Made by a program: the position numbers and the translations under genes. From Myxococcota bacterium (GTDB taxonomy: Bacteria > Myxococcota > Polyangia > GCA-2747355 > JAKLHH01): 7,334 nt of DNA. The notes under the pieces are model-generated. The model saw nothing but the letters and a program-made list of their open reading frames with translations. It was not told the origin of the DNA and did no database searches. Below, piece after piece: positions 6,134 to 7,334 of the stretch. How positions within the stretch are numbered: the stretch's first letter is position 1; each line of letters starts with the position of its first letter. The stretch lies in NCBI GenBank assembly GCA_022710245.1, contig JAKLHH010000357.1:1-7334 (forward strand), given 5' to 3'.

Positions 6134-6165
6134 CCGCGAGGCGCAACTCCGCCTCGCGGGTTCCA
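6134..6165 (+). terminator. Hairpin terminator after the lectin-like lipoprotein gene
   Basis: A perfect 10-bp stem (ccgcgaggcg 6134-6143 with cgcctcgcgg 6150-6159), loop caactc, then gttccagttt. It starts 8 bases after the stop. The T-tract is weak, which is common in GC-rich genomes. The right arm also pairs in a competing hairpin, gcgggt (6156-6161) with acccgc (6175-6180). Confidence 0.5.
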
Positions 6166-6229
6166 GTTTCGAGCACCCGCCGCACGCCTTCGCCCTGCTC
6201 GCGCGTTCCTCCGGACGCTCCGCGATCGA

Positions 6230-6250
6230 AGGCGAATTCGCCTGGCCAGG
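6230..6250. promoter_or_regulatory. Adjacent palindromes, candidate operator upstream of the last lipoprotein gene
   Basis: aggcgaattcgcct (6230-6243) is a perfect 14-bp palindrome with an AT-rich centre, unusual in this DNA. It overlaps cctggccagg (6241-6250), a perfect 10-bp palindrome. They lie about 90-110 bases upstream of the GTG at 6338 and just upstream of a TTGACG (6272-6277) that resembles a -35 box. The only nearby -10 candidate, TAAATG at 6299, is poorly spaced (21 bases). Confidence 0.35.
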
Positions 6251-6271
6251 GCGCGAGTAAGGAGGCATCGC

Positions 6272-6301
6272 TTGACGCTCCTCGACGAGCCTGCAGAGTA
6301 A
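6272..6301 (+). other. Possible 9-codon leader ORF with a perfect Shine-Dalgarno
   Basis: AAGGAGG (6259-6265) sits 6 bases before TTG 6272, which opens a frame encoding MTLLDEPAE and ends at TAA 6299-6301. It lies 36 bases upstream of the last lipoprotein's start. It might be a leader peptide or an upstream regulatory ORF. The TTG coincides with the TTGACG box, so it cannot be both translated and the -35 box of the same transcript. Chance is a real alternative. Confidence 0.25.
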
Positions 6302-6323
6302 ATGCTCCAAGCATGTTCATGGA

Positions 6324-6331
6324 AGGGAGGT
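6324..6331 (+). promoter_or_regulatory. Ribosome binding site of the last lipoprotein gene
   Basis: AGGGAGGT, 6 bases before GTG 6338. It selects this GTG over the in-frame GTG at 6332, which would be too close. The ATGs at 6313 and 6319 are in another frame. Confidence 0.75.
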
Positions 6332-6337
6332 GTGGGG

Positions 6338-7334
6338 GTGCAGTTGAGGTTCAACACGGGCATCATCGTCCTCGCGCTCGCGAGCGGGGCCGCGGGCTGC
6401 GGGAGTGACACGAAGGTCGTCTACGGAGAGAGCGGGACCCTCGGTGGCGCCCAGGTGCTGACCTGGGCGCGCATCGCGGACAGCGACAACGGCGTGGTGA
6501 AGGAGGTCGGCGCCACCATCCCGCGCTCGGCGTTCAGCACGCGCGAGCGCACCGACCTCGAGCTGGCGCTCCCGGCTCAGGTCCAGCAGCAGACCTTCAT
6601 CGATCACCTCGGGATCAACTACGCGCTCGCCGGGCAGTGGCCTCCGACGCTGACCGAGCCCGCCTTCGAGCTCCACTTCTACGGCATCGACCAGGCGACC
6701 CAGCAGGCGATCGACTGCCGCGCCGAGCCGCCGCCGGCCGCTGACCAGCTCCCGGCGCAGTTCATCGTCCCCGGCACTGCAGCGGCGCCAGCCGGGAGCT
6801 GCCTCCCGAAGATGGGCGTCCACGCGTTCGCGATGGCTGATCTGCCGGCGACGGCGGGCGGCACCGGCGCGACCGGCACCACGACGCCGGTGACCACGCC
6901 GGGGACCACGCCGGGGACCACGCCGGGGACCACGACGCCGGGGACCACGACGCCGGGGACCACGACGCCGGGTCGGTCACCGACCTTCACCCTCGCGCTC
7001 GGCTACCACGCGGGTCGGCTCGCCTTCATCGAGCCGATGGTGCTGCAGAGCTACCTGCAGCAGCGGCGCAGCGTGGACTTCCAGGTGCCGCTTCCCTCGC
7101 GGCTCGACCGCGACGTGCTGTGGCCGACGGAGATCCTGATCCAGTACGACGAGGACCACGATGAGTACGCGCTGGTCGCGCGGAGGTTCCAGCGCATCAA
7201 CACCTCCACCGCCGGCACCGGTCAGCCCGGCGGCAGCAGCGGCGGGGCCGGCGTCGGCAACATCGGCGCCACCGGCACCGGCGGCACCGGCGGGGCGGGA
7301 AGCTCCGGAACCACCGGCTCGACCGGCGGCACCG
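6338..7334 (+). CDS. Lipoprotein with TTPG linker and Gly/Thr-rich C-terminal region (3' end cut by window edge)
   Basis: 332 codons are visible. Residues 1-21 are a lipoprotein signal (MQLRFNTG, hydrophobic core, GAAGC with Cys21; Ala at -3 is slightly unusual). Residues 22-170 look beta-rich and globular, with a Cys pair at 127 and 155. Residues 181-212 are a repetitive Thr-Thr-Pro-Gly linker. A second globular segment (about 213-288) contains LALGYHAGRLAFIEP (219-233) and RLDRDVLWPTEILIQYDED (255-273 approximately). From 289 to the window edge it is Gly, Thr, Ser and Ala, probably another flexible linker leading to an unseen domain. No known family is recognised. GTG 6338 is chosen because of the strong ribosome site and the signal peptide. 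It is probably exported and anchored in the envelope. The linker suggests domains spaced away from the membrane. Confidence 0.85.
   Translation, partial: MQLRFNTGIIVLALASGAAGCGSDTKVVYGESGTLGGAQVLTWARIADSDNGVVKEVGATIPRSAFSTRERTDLELALPAQVQQQTFIDHLGINYALAGQWPPTLTEPAFELHFYGIDQATQQAIDCRAEPPPAADQLPAQFIVPGTAAAPAGSCLPKMGVHAFAMADLPATAGGTGATGTTTPVTTPGTTPGTTPGTTTPGTTTPGTTTPGRSPTFTLALGYHAGRLAFIEPMVLQSYLQQRRSVDFQVPLPSRLDRDVLWPTEILIQYDEDHDEYALVARRFQRINTSTAGTGQPGGSSGGAGVGNIGATGTGGTGGAGSSGTTGSTGGT
6878..6973 (+). repeat. Coding minisatellite (12-bp and 15-bp units) encoding the TTPG linker
   Basis: After one variant unit (6878-6892) come three identical 12-bp units accacgccgggg (6893-6928), then three 15-bp units accacgacgccgggg (6929-6973; the last ends in t). 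All units are multiples of three, so copy-number change keeps the frame. Confidence 0.95.
7202..7334 (+). repeat. Gly/Thr/Ser/Ala-rich low-complexity coding region
   Basis: GGC and ACC codons dominate in irregular short motifs (GGT, GTGG, GAT). The region encodes residues 289-332 of the last lipoprotein and runs out of the window. Confidence 0.75.

Noticed and set aside
6156..6180. T-arm-like gggttcc...accc segment resembling a tRNA fragment
   Set aside because: The loop is 13 bases and no acceptor, D or anticodon arm can be placed around it.
4515..6320. 601-residue minus-strand open frame
   Set aside because: It crosses two real plus-strand genes, the 56-bp repeat and a promoter. The product is compositionally biased with no motif.
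6878..6973. CRISPR-like regularly spaced repeats
   Set aside because: Units are contiguous 12 or 15 bp without spacers and are translated in frame as TTPG.

Overview
The DNA is very GC-rich and third codon positions are almost always G or C, so long spurious reading frames fill the opposite strand of most genes. The density of lipoproteins, the Thr-Pro-Gly and Gly-Ser-Thr linkers, the Cys-rich secreted proteins and a PPP-type phosphatase suggest a myxobacterium or related Myxococcota/Deltaproteobacteria chromosome. This is inferred from style; no taxonomic marker gene is present.

Six real genes are supported. (1) On the minus strand, 1565 down past base 1, lies a YfbK-like von Willebrand A lipoprotein that is cut by the window edge. 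(2) Divergent from it, 1814-3487 (+) encodes a TerB-like domain fused to a PPP-family metallophosphatase, apparently from a leaderless transcript. (3) Convergent to that, 3524-3769 (-) encodes an 81-residue Cys-rich lipoprotein with its own promoter. (4) Divergent again, 3944-4882 (+) encodes a HEAT-repeat protein with a long Asp/Glu tail. (5) Next comes a 56-bp tandem duplication and a good promoter, then a Cys-rich lectin-like lipoprotein (about 5046-6125, +). Its signal peptide is only reached if translation begins at a non-AUG (CTG) codon. (6) After a hairpin terminator and a palindrome-rich spacer, a GTG-started lipoprotein runs from 6338 off the right end; it has a TTPG minisatellite linker and a Gly/Thr-rich tail.

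The genes look separately transcribed: two divergent pairs, one convergent pair, and individual promoters or terminators in the spacers. No operon is evident. Four of the six products are predicted lipoproteins, so the region is biased to the cell envelope. The vWA lipoprotein and the TerB-PPP protein share a divergent regulatory region. That spacer holds a sigma-54-like element on one strand and an extended -10 leaderless promoter on the other. vWA, TerB and phosphatase domains recur together in Ter-type stress systems, so a functional link is possible but unproven. No RNA genes, CRISPR arrays, insertion sequences or phage genes were seen. No gene-free stretch exceeds 300 bases; the longest is 1566-1813 (248 bases).
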